The notes under the pieces were generated by a model. It made no database searches and had not been told where the DNA came from. It worked only from the letters and a program-made list of their open reading frames with translations. A stretch of 64,000 nucleotides of DNA from NCBI GenBank assembly GCA_021307315.1, contig JAJSPD010000064.1, positions 62,001-126,000 on the forward strand, read 5' to 3'. The stretch comes from Bisporella sp. PMI_857 (taxonomy: Eukaryota > Ascomycota > Leotiomycetes > Helotiales > Helotiaceae). How positions within the stretch are numbered: the stretch's first letter is position 1; each line of letters starts with the position of its first letter. Of the stretch, positions 37,402 through 50,000 are shown one piece after another. The position numbers were made by a program, and so were the translations under genes.

Positions 37402-37983
37402 ATGACGATCAGGAAGCATCACGACGCAATACCAGAGCCGGACATCTTCGAGCACGTGGCCCAGCCCTCATTCTGGCTCTCGGTCATCTTCATCTTCGCC
37501 TTCTGGTTCTTCTCCATGATCTCCAGCGAACCTGGCCCCGCAACCGCGGCAGCAAAGGCTCCCACAGACGCAAAATCGTTGCCGGAAAAGTTCACCCCAT
37601 ATCTCGCGCCGTATCTGGTGGCCTCCTCCCCCCGCCAGGTTCTGACCTGCATCTTCTACCTCTCGGTCCTTTGCCTGGAGATCCAGGTTGGATTCTGGGT
37701 CCTACAGTGTAATTGGTGGTTTGCCAAATTTTTCTTCGCTGCCGGCTGGGACAAGGCGCTGAGTGGGCCGGGGAGTTTCCTGGTGTTTCTTTATGCCGGC
37801 GTGGTGCTTGTCGCTTGGATGGGCGGTTGTGTTTTAATGGGTGGGGTTATTCTTTATCCGTCGTTGATGACGCTGAGGAAATTGGTTGAGATGCTGATGG
37901 GCCGGGATGGGCTAGGAGGAAAAGCTGAAGGTGGGAGGGATCAGAAGCTGGGAAGGTTGGCTGCGGATAAGGGGGATGAATGA
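37402..37983 (+). CDS. Small multi-span membrane protein, unknown
   Basis: 193 aa from the ATG at 37402; the frame is also open upstream from 37288. Three hydrophobic segments are clear: FWLSVIFIFAFWFFSMI, VLTCIFYLSVLCLEIQVGFWV, and a long SFLVFLYAGVVLVAWMGGCV stretch that continues and may cross twice. The C-terminal tail is charged and glycine-rich and probably cytosolic. I do not recognise the family. It lies 1 kb upstream of another seven-helix membrane protein on the same strand, but no functional link is evident. Confidence 0.55.
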   Translation: MTIRKHHDAIPEPDIFEHVAQPSFWLSVIFIFAFWFFSMISSEPGPATAAAKAPTDAKSLPEKFTPYLAPYLVASSPRQVLTCIFYLSVLCLEIQVGFWVLQCNWWFAKFFFAAGWDKALSGPGSFLVFLYAGVVLVAWMGGCVLMGGVILYPSLMTLRKLVEMLMGRDGLGGKAEGGRDQKLGRLAADKGDE

Positions 37984-38945
37984 GGTGTAAAGGGGGAGAG
38001 AATAGAAGAATATGCTACAGGCGTTCTTATTTCAAGAGCAAACAGCTCTGTTGCCGACTATCCTCTGCGAGGCAGTCAGGGCTCAAGGAATCTCCAGGTA
38101 TAAATCATGTACAGGGTAACCTCCCCGTGGAATACCTAAACCTTTGAAAGCCGGCGATAGCCAGGGAATATCAGATTCGCAAAAGCGTATTTAGATGGCG
38201 TTAATATCCTCATCTTGGGCTTTACTCTTCGGGCTCATCGTCTCCTTCTGCATCAACATCATCAAGGCATCAATTGCGTTTTTTTTCTGGCTTTAGTAAG
38301 ATCAGCTGTTGGGACCGGTATGCTTTTGCATTCAACGGATACGTCGGGAGATTACAACGTGCACCCGAGGAAGCCAGGTCGTCGAATAAAAACGTGGAAG
38401 CGGTTACACCACATGCCCGGCAATTACTAACACCTGCTGCCGGCACATCAACCAAACCTCTCGGGTGTCTGGGGATGGCCTCATGTGGCTGGATTTCTCT
38501 TCCGAACTTGCCGTCATGCTGTATCTCCCCACCTCCCAACCCCGCTTCAAGGTCTTCATGATCGATAATGAGAATGCACATCTGAGGTGTATACGGTAAT
38601 TTTCGAGCCGTTTCATGGCGATCTCCATGCGTCGATTGGTTGCACTTGCTAGTTGTATTGCATGTCGAAGCCGCTGCTTTCTTTTTGGTTCGTTAAGTTG
38701 CATGCTATTAACTCAATCCGGATAGCAATTGCTCAGTCCACCATACGATTAGTCAACCCATCGTGCAGGTTCATGATGAAAAAACCACGGAAAGAATGGA
38801 AAGCATTTCATGGCTATCACCTTGCGCTTGCATCATTGTCTCCCAATCTGTTTCCATAATATAAGGTGCTCCTCACCCGTTTCCCCACCATATCTTCAAA
38901 CAAAACCATCTCCATCTCAGCATTTCAACTTCAACTACTTTCAAG
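37984..38945. other. Intergenic, promoter of the opsin-related gene
   Basis: No gene recognised. CT-rich sequence just upstream of 38946 fits a core promoter or leader. I did not find a convincing heat-shock element by eye. Confidence 0.4.
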
Positions 38946-40061
38946 ATGTCCCTCATCTACCGCTCCAACGATGCACTTAAGGTAAATCCCGCCGTGGGAG
39001 ATACTATCTCCCTCAGTACCGGCGGATCAGACTGGCTCTGGGCCGTCACAGCCCTCTACTCCCTCTCCCTCCTCCTCGTCGTAGCCCACTCCTACTTCGC
39101 CCGCTCCGGCGAGAAGATCCTACACTACCTCTTCACCATCTCTCTGTAAGGCCACCCTAATATTTGCTTGAGATGTCCAAAGTCTGCGAAATCGTCTCAA
39201 GGCCATCTCCATCTTGCCTTTCAGCCTGTGAAATAGCTTCACGTTTCCGTTCCCATGTATATCTTAGACAGGACAACACTAACATGCCACCAGCTTTGTC
39301 GGCGCCATCTCCTACTTCACCGTTGCTTCCAATCTCGGCTCCACCCCCGTGGTCACCTCCACTAACCAAAGCGGCACGCGCCAAATCTTTTACGCGCGCT
39401 ACATCAACTGGTTCGTCTCCTGGCCCCCGTTAATCACCGCCATCGGGCTCTTCTCCGGCGTGAGCTGGGCAACCATCGTCTACAACGTGGCGCTCTCCTG
39501 GGTCTGGGTTGCGAGCTGGCTCTCCGGCGCCCTGGTCGCAACGACCTACAAATGGGGGTTCTTCGTCTTCGGCATCTTCGCGTATTTCCTCCTCTCCGCT
39601 AGTCTTCTGCACACGGGATCCATCACCTCGAAGCGGCTGGCGGTCGGAAAATCATACCTTGCGGTCTCGGGATGGCTTGTTTTCGTGTGGTTCCTTTATC
39701 GTATGCCCCCCCTTCTTCTATTCCTGCTTTTCTCCCTTCATCTCTCAAGCCAAATGCATAAATTGACATGTGGGAAGCAATCGCCTACGGCCTTGCCGAC
39801 GGAGGCAACAAGATCGGCGTCACGCAGGGCTGGATCTTCTTCGGCATCCTCGACATCATCACGGTGCCTTTCCTATCCTTTGCCATCCTTGTTCTCGCCC
39901 GCAAGTGGGATTACCGCGCCTTGAACTTGTATTTCACGCAGTATGGACGCGTTCCTCCGCCTTCTGGTACTGAAGCCACTATTGGGGAAAAGAGAGCGCC
40001 AGGGGGGCCGGCCGGGGAGCAGGCCGCGCCTGGTAATGTTGCGGGTGAGCAAATTGTTTAG
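38946..40061 (+). CDS. Opsin-related protein (HSP30/YRO2/ORP-1 type), no retinal lysine
   Basis: Three exons (38946-39145, 39294-39700, 39778-40061) total 891 nt, 296 aa. Seven hydrophobic helices follow the microbial rhodopsin plan, in the plasma membrane. Helix 3 aligns with bacteriorhodopsin RYADW as RYINW (102-106), replacing the proton acceptor Asp85 with Asn105; the Asp96 donor position is Ala116. In helix 7, LDxxxK becomes LDIITV, so the retinal-linking Lys is Val232. The protein therefore should not bind retinal as a Schiff base or pump protons. This is the pattern of opsin-related proteins such as yeast Hsp30/Yro2 and Neurospora ORP-1, stress-responsive membrane proteins linked to regulation of the plasma-membrane H+-ATPase. 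The C-tail is Pro/Gly/Ala-rich. Confidence 0.88.
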
Positions 40062-41437
40062 GCGAGACGAAAAGAGAGGAGTTGGAAGTTCGGAAGGAAG
40101 AGGAGAAGAGAAGAGAAGTGAAGAGAAGAAATTGCTATTGAGAGGTGATGGTTGGTGTGTAATTTGCAAGGGGATGCCACCGCTTTTCTTCGTCTAGCTC
40201 CTCGTAGTTCAAATTCGTAATGTATAATACCACCTAGAATGCACGTCAAGAAACCAAACCAAAACGATACCTATCCCGATAAAACCAAGGAATCTCTCGT
40301 CATCCCCTCATCACTTCATCATAACTCAACCTAAACCCAAACCCATCAACCCAAAATGCCCTCACACGCCCTCGTCAACCAATTCCTCCACGCACCACAA
40401 ACTCCGAGCCCTCCAAATTAAAACACACCAAAAAATAAAAATAAAAATGAAGCCAAGAGCAAATCAAAAAAAAAAGATGGAAAGAAAGCCAAAAACCGAA
40501 CAAACTAAACAAAAGCTGACTAAGCACACCAGAATCCTCATTCGCTCCCGTCCACGTGAGACACATGGACCAAATATTTGGCCGATTCACCCATGCTTTT
40601 GCCCAAACAGGCAAGCCTTGGCCACAGCAAAACGGTGCTCAAAGCAAAACCGCAGGTGAATAAGCTTTCCCTGCTGTAACATGCCATAGCAGGAAAAAAA
40701 AAACCGATATATACTTTTGGCCGTGCCCTTTCGCGAACAGCTATCGAGAATCCAAGTTTGCGTTGTCTTTTTTTTTTTTTTTTTTGAAGGTATTCTCGCG
40801 TGGACCATTTTCTTCGGTTCTGATATTTGGCGTCTTTTGCGATATTTCTTACTTGCTCTTCCTTGGATTTTCCTTTTCTTTCCTTTTTTATTTTTTAAAT
40901 TTTTTTTTTGGGTTTCAAGATTTGATATTGGTAGCTGTGAAGTACGCATGGCTGAATGATTTCATACTTGAATATGTGATTTGTAGATATATATTGGGTT
41001 GATGCTCGCGAGTTCGCAGATCCAAAGTCAACTCGAACCCTATACTTCTAGCTGTCGAATCCTTTGAGCTCTGTCCAAGGCGACGATGTATGCTTGAGTA
41101 GATAAAAAAAAAGCTCTTCAACTTGTTACGAAAACTAGCTCCATCTTCGATCCTTCATTGTTGTAGTTGATTTTCTGCTGGTTGCACTTTCCTTTCTCCC
41201 TTTTCATGCTGAAAACAAGCTCCAACAGAATCCATTTTTGGCTTACCCAGTTGGTAAGAAGACTCTATGGGCCTGTGAGTTGGTGGAAGGCACCGGAGTC
41301 ATGTTGGGCGCTGTGTGGTTCTGTTTCAGGTGCTGCACAATATCCGAATTTGTCATCACTTTTCCACAGAATCACTTTCATCCTGTTGACCCTCCAGTCG
41401 AGGCAAACAGCTTGCAATCAAACATCAAAAGGGCATT
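40062..41437. other. Intergenic with A and T homopolymers
   Basis: Long T run near 40770-40785 and A-rich stretch near 40435-40480. The open frames here are low-complexity (Phe-rich or Lys-rich). No gene recognised. Confidence 0.4.
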
Positions 41438-42610
41438 TCATTCTTCCTGGCATGTATCTTCTCTTTCTGTTGCCTTTGATGGTGTACTTGCATTCGGCCT
41501 AGCCGCTTCAGCAATGGTATAGTACATCATCCCTCTGACCACTGGTAGTACTTTAACTTCTGGACTCCCTTCCAATGCAGCAGCAATCTCCTTTTCATAC
41601 CAGGCACCACTCAATGCGACTTGCGGTGGAGGCGGAACACCCGACCTCCCGAGCAATAAGGTCCACAACAACAAATCCGGAGTACCAGTAATTGTCGTCG
41701 CCATATCCACAAGAGAGAGACCAGAGCATATCCTCTGGCTCAACGTCATACACACATTGGTCCACCTTGGACATGTTCTCAGCTCCTCATATATGAATAT
41801 CAACGACGCATTCAAGAACGCTGTCATGAATGCCACGGCTCCACATTCACCAAGAGTGGATGAATGGAGAAGGGAGAGCACCTGCCGCTCTAGGTGGTCG
41901 ATCTTGTCGGTAAAGAGACAATCGTCAATCTGGTCATCGGAGGCATTAGCGACAAACTCATAAAGATAGCGCAGCCGTCGCCAGACGTATAGTGCGTCGT
42001 TGGCAAGATCCTCGCAGTCGATAATCTGCAAAAGGCGCTCGCGAAGATTCCCAATTTCGTAACGTCGGACGAAGGCGTCTTCGCCGGCGTTGGGGATTAG
42101 TATGGGCTTGAGAGTGGGTTTCGCGCGTTCGAAAATAGCGCAACATGTGTCCGCCCTGTTCATGAATGAGCTTTTGGAGCGGGGGAAGGGAAGCAGCTAA
42201 GTTACCATGAAATAGCTCTTTGGGCACCGCCATTGAAGCCAAGAGTTCGCAGCCCGCCTCGACGCCGCAGCATCAGTTGCAGCCCTTTCCGATGTATTGC
42301 ACATTCCTTTGGGTCGCCCGCGAGACACTGAAATGGTTAGTCCTCCATGAAGAATGACCCTCGGAGATGATGCTGCCGTTACCTCCAATATTGTCATGAC
42401 ACAAACTGCAACCATGATATAATCGCTTGGATCAGTATCTGTTTTCCGCAAGGCGTTGTTGATATTCCCGATAGCAAGCACTTTCTGTGGCAGAATTGAA
42501 GCTGGCGGTCTAATCGCTCTACAGAAGTACCAATGGGCCGTCGAACAATATGTGCTAAAACTTGTCAACCCATTTTCCAGTGGTAGGGTGGTGTTGAGGC
42601 AGCGGCTCAC
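41438..42610 (-). CDS. Fungal-specific transcription factor domain protein, no zinc cluster seen
   Basis: Exons 41438-42155, 42206-42327 and at least 42383 up to about 42610. Splicing at GAG/TGT and TG/G restores a continuous frame: VMTILECLAGDPKECAIHRK, then GLQLMLRRRGGLRTLGFNGG, then AQRAISWADTCCAIFERAKP. This R-G-G-L..L-G..ISWAD pattern is characteristic of the regulatory domain next to Zn2Cys6 DNA-binding domains in fungal activators. No Cys-rich Zn2Cys6 motif occurs upstream within the readable frame, so either a first exon is missed or this is one of the many zinc-cluster-free members. The start is unresolved: the open frame at 42610 begins with GTG. The regulator's targets cannot be inferred. 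Confidence 0.72.
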
Positions 42611-44921
42611 GTCACAGAGAGAAGTGTCTTATCTGATAGATTGATTTGCAACCAAGGTTTTCGTGGCGTCAATGGGATCATGGTATTTTGAAAAACGCTT
42701 GTCCCTAGAGTTGATTGGCATTTTAATCTCTCAACGATGGGAATGAATTGAAAGGTGGCAGCTTAACAAGACTTCTTACAATGATGGAGCGCGAGGTCAG
42801 TTTTGCGGTCGTTGATCAGGCCGAAGGCATTGAATGGGTCTGTTCCTCCGAGGCGAGCGTCGATTCTAATCTTTGGCGGCCGAGGACTGCGTCTTGGACT
42901 CTGCTTTGCTATGAAAGACCTATTAGTAGGAGGGATGGATGGTGAGTCAAGTATTCTTTTCTTGATTACATTTTTCTGCCTTTATATCGTCCTCAAATGC
43001 GCTGTTATCTCGCCATCGTTTTGTTTTGCCATTGTATATACGATGGAATCTGATGGGTCTACGTTGGGCCACTCTGACGGATCTCTGCTTCGGTTTTGGC
43101 CGGATGCTTGATGGGGACTGAGGAACAATAGGCTTTCAGCCGATTATGCGTCAGTTTTTCACGTTCAGTTCAGATCTTGCGCTGTTTTTGCGACATCATA
43201 CCTCTTCGTCGACCTCTTTAACGCGTATCTGCCTCGCCTTCCCGCTTGCGTTCCGTCCCGCATATTTGGGACGGAAGGCGGTCTCCATGCCGGCTTCCCG
43301 CTATTATCGACTTTTTGACTTCTTGTGGGATGAGGCGTGTGTCAGGAACGCAAGGAGGCGCAGACCTATATCACGGCCCAGATTACAGTTAAAAGAAGGG
43401 CGAGAGACGGTAGGTAGGATGATGAAAGTGTTTAGGACAACAAACAGGTGGGGTTCAGCAATGACATTTGGGTTTGGCCTGTGCTGAGTGTGTGAGAGAG
43501 TGTGTGTCGTTTCCCCAGGCCAGGGCTGTGATCGCTCATTGTGGTGATTTTCCTTCTCGGTTCATCACTCCCAAGTTGTGTTTCCTCTCGTAAAGGGGGG
43601 GTATCACCGGGGGGGATCCCTGATCCAGCCAATCAAACTCATCTATCCCGTCCGCCAAGCATTACATCTCAACGCCTTTCCTCTTTTGGAAAGTAGCCAG
43701 AGAGAAAAATGGCAAAAGGTTGACCACCACTGTCCCATTCCCCCCAATATTCTAAATATAACGCCACGCCGTTACGCTACTGTACTGTACAGGTACCAGT
43801 ATACACTGCACTATCCTAATTTTTTTTAATTTTTTTTAATTTTTAATTTTTTCCCTTCCTCTGATGACTCAGTTTTTCCTCGCCCATGGAATGGAAGGAA
43901 CATGGTGTGTCACAATGGCTGCAAATTGCGTGGCTTCGGTAATGTGGCGTTCCATCATTTCGAACTGACGGCATGATATCGTGGCTTCTTCCGTTATGCA
44001 AGTATCTTAACTTGACTTGACGGTTACAATAAGTACAGCGATTAACCCCAAAAGACTGACGAGAACCGGGCTGAGCTACTAATTCGGTACAACCCTGTCC
44101 TAAAGTACTTACAGTCCTGGAGTGCGGTCGATCCTTCTCCTCCGTTGATTTGGCTAGTCCAATCAAAAGCTTATCCCATGTTCCCCTGTCAAACCTTAAT
44201 ATGCAAAAATGACCATTAGGAGGCCTTACCACTCCTGTGAGAGAGGATATACTCATTTTGTACCTGGGGGGTACGGAGGTACTTTGTACCTAATTGCACG
44301 CTTCAACGCCTTGGTCGCTAGCGCTGATCAAGATTTTACTCCTGATCGTGTAATCAAAGATATGAATGCCTTAGCGACAAGCAAGTAACACATGTCCATG
44401 ATAGATTCCGGGCCTCGCCCCTAAATGAAACATGCCAGCAGCCTTCCTTTATTCATCCTGGAGGAGCAGCATTGCACCCAACGAAAATTGAAATTTTATT
44501 TGCGGGGAAAGTGGACAAGATCACGAAGTCGTGGAGATGCTCGAACCAAACTTTTGCAGCATAAAAAAGTGTGCCATTCGCTACCCGTGCGGTGATTGTA
44601 CTGTGGAAATAACCGACCACTAACCAAGAACACTCCCCGCCTTGAAACTATCCCTCGGTCATCCAATTAGCATTCCGATGCCCTTTCCTATGTGTGTATC
44701 TCATATAGAAACCTCTAACGCCATAGATGCATCCCGCAGCGCTGGCTAAAATAAACACCAAAAATGGAATAAAAGGAACCGAATTTTCATCACCGCGCCC
44801 CTAATAGAGAGGAACATCTCGGAAGACGAGAATTTATACACCTCCCTCACTCGAACCTGTCGTTGGTTCCCCTGTCATAACATATCCTAAATTAGGGATT
44901 AGCTGTGGGAAGGTCAATGGC
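42611..44921. other. Intergenic, 2.3 kb
   Basis: No convincing gene. Contains a 9-bp hairpin at 43251-43276, A/T homopolymer steps near 43818-43855, and clustered GTAC words at 44258-44295. A 137-codon minus frame (43843-44256) is noted under rejected items. Confidence 0.4.
43251..43276. repeat. Hairpin with perfect 9-bp GC-rich arms
   Basis: TTCCGTCCC (43251-43259) and GGGACGGAA (43268-43276) are exact inverted repeats around the 8-nt loop GCATATTT. Confidence 0.7.
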
Positions 44922-47040
44922 TCAACCCCCAAATGCCTTCTTCGCCGTCCCGCCCTCCTCCCATGCCGGCTTCAGAATGACCCTCTTCTTCTTCTTCGGC
45001 GGCTCCCCATTCGCGGAGCCAGGCTCAGACTGCTTTTGAAGTTGCATCGCCTGCAGCCGTTTCTCCGCTGCCTCTACCAGCTTCGGCCGCATCTCCTCCC
45101 GTCGTCTCATCTGCAGATTCTCCCGGGCGGCAACCAGACCCTCAGATACAGGTCGCCCATGCACCAGTTCCGTCATGCGCTTTTGATCCGCCTCACGCTG
45201 GCTCTTGCTTTTCGCCACCTTGTTCGGATGGTAGTCGCAGAAGCTGGCATGTCCGCCAGCACCGAAGCGAATCACGTTCTCCCAGTCCGCGCGGCAGACA
45301 TAGCACCCTATACATCAAAATCTCGGAGTTAGTTTTGCCTATCTCAAAATGGTTTTGGAAAAATAAAAGTCGCTTCAGGAGCAAATTACTCTCAAAACAT
45401 GCTCAATGAGTACTTGCATCTCTTGAGAGTAAACGGCCCTATGAAACTTTCTAAAGCGGTGGATTTTGCTCCGCGAAGCTGATACTTACAGGCGGTCCCG
45501 CATCGACAGGCCATATGATCACAACCATCTTGTTTGTTGACACCTTCTTTACATTTAGGGCAGATGGAAGTATCGGCTGCGAGCATCTTCGCAGAAGCCT
45601 CCTCTTGCTCGAGACGCTCGATCTGCTCGTCAGTAAGGTCAAATTCCTCGCAAGTGTAACCCTCGTGCCAAGGCAACTTGTGGTGAACACAGGTTTTGAA
45701 TTGGCAGACATTACAGATCATGAATGGTTGCTCATTACTCTCGTGGATTTGTCCTGCGTCACAGCCCGGGCCCAAACACATTTCGAAACCGAGCATGTTT
45801 GCCCGCTCTGTTAGGTATTCAAAACTAAAGTTGTAATCAGTAAGATTTCTTTATTCCAGGATAGTAACTTTACTTACCGTTCAAACACCTCCTTCGTGGC
45901 CCACTTCTCGACATCTCTACGCGTGAGCTTCCCAGGACATGATGGGCAGGCAACTTGGTGCAACGCTCCGCGCTCAAGTGCAGCAGCAATAGAAGAATTT
46001 ACACAGTCCATGCATACTGTTACCTCGTGGTCGCAATCCGCTGTGACCTCATAAGGTGTTTTAGATCGATTATACGATTCGAAGCAGATTGAGCACTCTT
46101 CCTCCTGAACGTCAGGCTTGGATTGCTGAGCATCGGGTATCACCACCTGGCGAATGCGATCCACCCGTCGACGGGCTGTACGGATTGCAGCGGCTGCGTC
46201 CGGGGCAAATGGGTGATGGCGCATATCACCCAGATCCAGATCGTCCTCGGAGTCAAAATCGTCAAAATCGAGTGGGTCTTCAAGAGGGTCATCTCGGACC
46301 CCCGAAGGGGTGGGTCGATTTGAAAGAGTATTGGCTCCCAGACCACGAATAACTTCACCGATATCACCTCTGTCCTGCCTTTCCCGACTGTCTCCCTCAC
46401 CATTGTTATCATTGCCATAGCCTTGCTCAAATAATCGAGCCTCCTCAAAACTAGTCTCCTGAAAGTTATTCTCATCTAAAGGCGTATCTTGGCCTTCGAT
46501 CCCACTTCTAATGTTGTTATTTTGGTCTTCGGCAGGTCCATCATCCTCAATCGTCCGACCTTGACCACGAGATGCCCACGTATCATGACGTGCATATGGA
46601 TTCATGGGGGGCGGAGGTCGTCCATGTGGGTTCAAGGGTGGAGGTGGCGGCAAGGCTGGATGATGGCCTATTGGTCTCTCTCTGGGCTGCCAATGTGGAA
46701 GTCCTCGGTTACGGCGACGTGGTGCCATTGCTTGAAATGGATCCGGTGGCTCTATTTCCTCAACGAAATCCAGTGGTCGTTGTACGGTCACAGAAGAACG
46801 AGGAGGAGGCGCAGGTCCAAACGGGAATTCTCCACCGTTCGCCAACCAGGTAGTGAGTGCGTTGGCGTCCTCCTCGCTCACCTCTCTAGCAAGAATAACG
46901 AGAGAAGCATATAGGGAACCACGATCGAGTTGGGTAGGCATCTTCTTATAGTGCCGTAAAATCTGTTGCATATTGCGGTTATCATGTTGTCGAAATCCAA
47001 GTCCGAAGACCGTAAGTCTTTGGCCATCGTTCGATGCCAT
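44922..47040 (-). CDS. RBR-type (RING-IBR-RING) E3 ubiquitin ligase
   Basis: Three exons (45878-47040, 45490-45824, 44922-45307) total 1884 nt, 627 aa. It transfers ubiquitin through a RING/HECT-hybrid mechanism. The long N-terminal part is Pro-rich then acidic (PLDFDDFDSEDDLDLGD) and probably disordered. RING1 begins EEECSICFESYNRS with ADCDHEVTVCMDC and ACPSCPGKL. The IBR follows: CLGPGCDAGQIHE, FMICNVCQFKTCVHH. RING2 is SICPKCKEGVNKQDGCDHMA followed by CRCGTAWCYVCRADW; the catalytic cysteine expected for RBR enzymes is the Cys after HMA. The second intron splits RING2 between GTA and WCYVC. The C-tail is Lys-rich (PPKKKKRV), a possible nuclear signal. ATG at 47040 (MASNDGQRL) is taken as start. 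No specific substrate can be named. Confidence 0.9.
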
Positions 47041-50000
47041 TATGACCAAACCTCGATAGCGTATTTAGATTATGTGATGCTGGGTTTTTCTGAATGATGT
47101 TAGCTTGTTTCGACGCAAGCACAAAATGAATAGCGCGACAACATATCTCCTAGTTCATACTGTTGGCGACTGCACGTGATTACTCATTTTATGACAGTAT
47201 ACTAAAATGCCACAAAAATTCTTAATGATAAGTTAACTAAGAAATTGTATGTACGCTCACCAGTATTATTAATTGGTTGAAGATTTTAGTGGGATCTCAT
47301 CCGTGGGTACTGTTTGGCTACGCTGCTAAAGCTCACCTGATCCGAACCTTGGGAGAAATGAAGAACCAGGGAATAGTTCAAGAGTATGGGGACTTGGGCC
47401 TGTTCGTGAGGCCAGGAAATTGATATGACCGTCAGTTTCTAGAGTCAAAGAGGGAGCTATCATGTATCGCGCTGCTCAGAATTTTGGCTGATGATAGGGA
47501 ACTAGAAAGTCTGGACAGAGTCTGGACAGGTCTGCCGAAGGTTCTAGGGCCAGGAAGAACCCAAAGGCTTTCCAATCAGCGTTTTCTCTCAGTGATTAGT
47601 ATACAAACGCGAGAGGAAATGAATATCGTCTAAAATGAATATACAAAGAAGAAAAGAAATGGTGAACTGAGTGAGGCTGTCATGAATGTCGTTGGAACGT
47701 AAGGTTGGAAGGTTCGCTTAGGCCTTGGCTAGGCAGAGTTTAGGCAGCGGCTGGCAAGTAGCCAATTAAAACCAGTGAAGCCTCTCCCTCTTACGATTTG
47801 GACCTTTTCCTCGTATTTGATGGTCTAAACATCTTGAGTACGCCTAGCGTTCAGGTTGTCATCTAATTTTCCGAGTGAAATCGTCTAGGAGCTTTCTCAC
47901 TTTCAAATCAGCAAATTTTCAGTATGATGTAGCCTACCGCATGTATCCGATATACAGACTTGAACCCTTGAGAGTGCTGATCCTAGATCACCGAAGTTTA
48001 TTAACTCAATGGGCGATTCGACGACTAATATTGAGCCCTGGAACGTCTACATCTTGGATATTCAAGCCAATTAGTATTTGTACACTCTTCAAGCCATGGC
48101 TCTAATCCTCCATCTGAGCGATTCCTAATCAGAATATTCTCTCTCTCCAAGTTATTGAACGCGAGTCCAGACTTGGATTTTAATTGCTAAAGTTCAATTC
48201 TAGATCATTGCCTGTGGAATTTACTGATATCAGATCTGGAGCACTTGAAGTGTGGACGGTACATAATCTCGTACGTGGTTTGCGATGCCTAACACCTCCC
48301 TTTATTGAACTGTCAGAGTCTTAGTATGATTCTCTGCTATCCAGGCTAACATCCTCCGAGTTCTCATATTCGGAGGTACCGGCTACTAGATTTGTGGCGA
48401 GGACATTCAGAGGATAAAATTGGTCATCACATCTTCTTCCTCTATGCTTCTAAGCCAGTGCTAAGAGCCTTTAATCTACTAGCGTCGTTCGAAAGAGAAA
48501 TATTTCAGATAAGAAGCGAGCTTTCTCACATGTTCAGGTAGCCATACTTATTCATCGTCAGGCTGCATTGCGGGTGAATTTTTTACCATTAGCCATGGTA
48601 TGGTGCCCTCAGCATACGTATCAATTACCTCGGAGTCTCACTACTTGAATGTCATTCTTCTCTTCCTAAATTGGCTTGTTGATGCGCCATAATTTATTAC
48701 GATCATGCCAAAGAGAGGGTAAAATCACATGCTCAAGGTGCTTCACATGCTCAAGGCAAATATTGCCCCACAATCACCGATGCATATCAAACTGTATTTT
48801 TGACGTGGGATTATCAGGACTTTCTCTACGACGTAGAGTTCTAGTTGCCAAATTTTCGGGCTTGAAGCAATATTGGTCATGACTCATTAAGAAATTACCA
48901 TAGGTGCATTAGAAACACACCTTTATTGTAAATAAAATATCAAGATAACACTTTTTAAAGTAGAAGGAGCCAAAAATATCATGCATTGAAGACCAGCATA
49001 TACAATTATTTTACTTTGCGTAAAGCCTACCAAACGCTGCTTATAGGGGTAATATATTCCTTATATGTGACCAAGCGAGAACTTTCTTTGATTCTTTGGA
49101 CGTCATTCCTCCTCAGGTAGCCGCTTCAAAGTTGACGCTTGCGCTCAAAGGAGTTGAGTCGGGCAGTAATGCAACATTTCTGTTCTTTCTCGCAAACTGA
49201 GAAGAGCAAGGAGACGAAGCAAATCGAATAAAAAAAAGTTTTGTTCATTCTGCATCAGAACGAAGAACAATGAGCAAACTCTAGTAAAAAAATCAAGGCT
49301 TCGAAGGTTCTTGACATTGCCGAGATGCTCTGCCGAAATCATCGAACTCAGATTCCAAGTGACAAACTAAGCTCAAAGGCCGTGTCATGTTTCTCAGCCA
49401 CAACCTACACATCTTTGGAGCTAGGCTACCCCTAAATTCTCTCGCTTAGCGAGCTTGCCCCCTGAGACGCAGCTGGGATTTTGTCCAATACCAACATAAG
49501 CTGTACATACCGTAAGTACTAACCAATACTTAGGTTTGTCGTATTTCAAGTAATCTGGAAATATTTAGGTTGAATACCTTGCCGGCTCGCCTGACCAACT
49601 GTAATACCCACATTAAAGCGTTTGTTTGTTCTGACTCGGGAAGTACCATAATCCCCCAAGTTTTGCTCAGCGAGCCATCTCGAGGCTGAAGCTATCAATT
49701 CTTTTAATTTCAGCGGAAATCATCACCCTCTTGGTCACGACCAACTTAGAACAATATCATCAAATACTTATATCCCTCTTAAATTCTCTGTATATCCCCC
49801 AGTATATGCCTCGCCTCATAATAGCATATAAACTTATCCGTCTTGGCGCTGATTGTCACTTACCCCGCAGGACGGTTGAGTCCACGGCAAGCAAAATACT
49901 CACCCGCCGCTACCCCAGATTTCCTTGCCAGAGCTTTTACTGTCATGACCCTGGCTTCCCACCTTCAACGTTATCTTAAATCTATTGGACAAGGTTGCAG

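Noticed and set aside
40587..41002. Phe-rich and Lys-rich frames on both strands
   Set aside because: Translations of A and T homopolymers with no domain signal.
43843..44256. 137-codon minus frame with CTYC and CSHC pairs suggesting a zinc ribbon
   Set aside because: The spacing and flanking residues fit no known zinc family, the end lies in an A/T homopolymer region, and neither start nor intron context is convincing.
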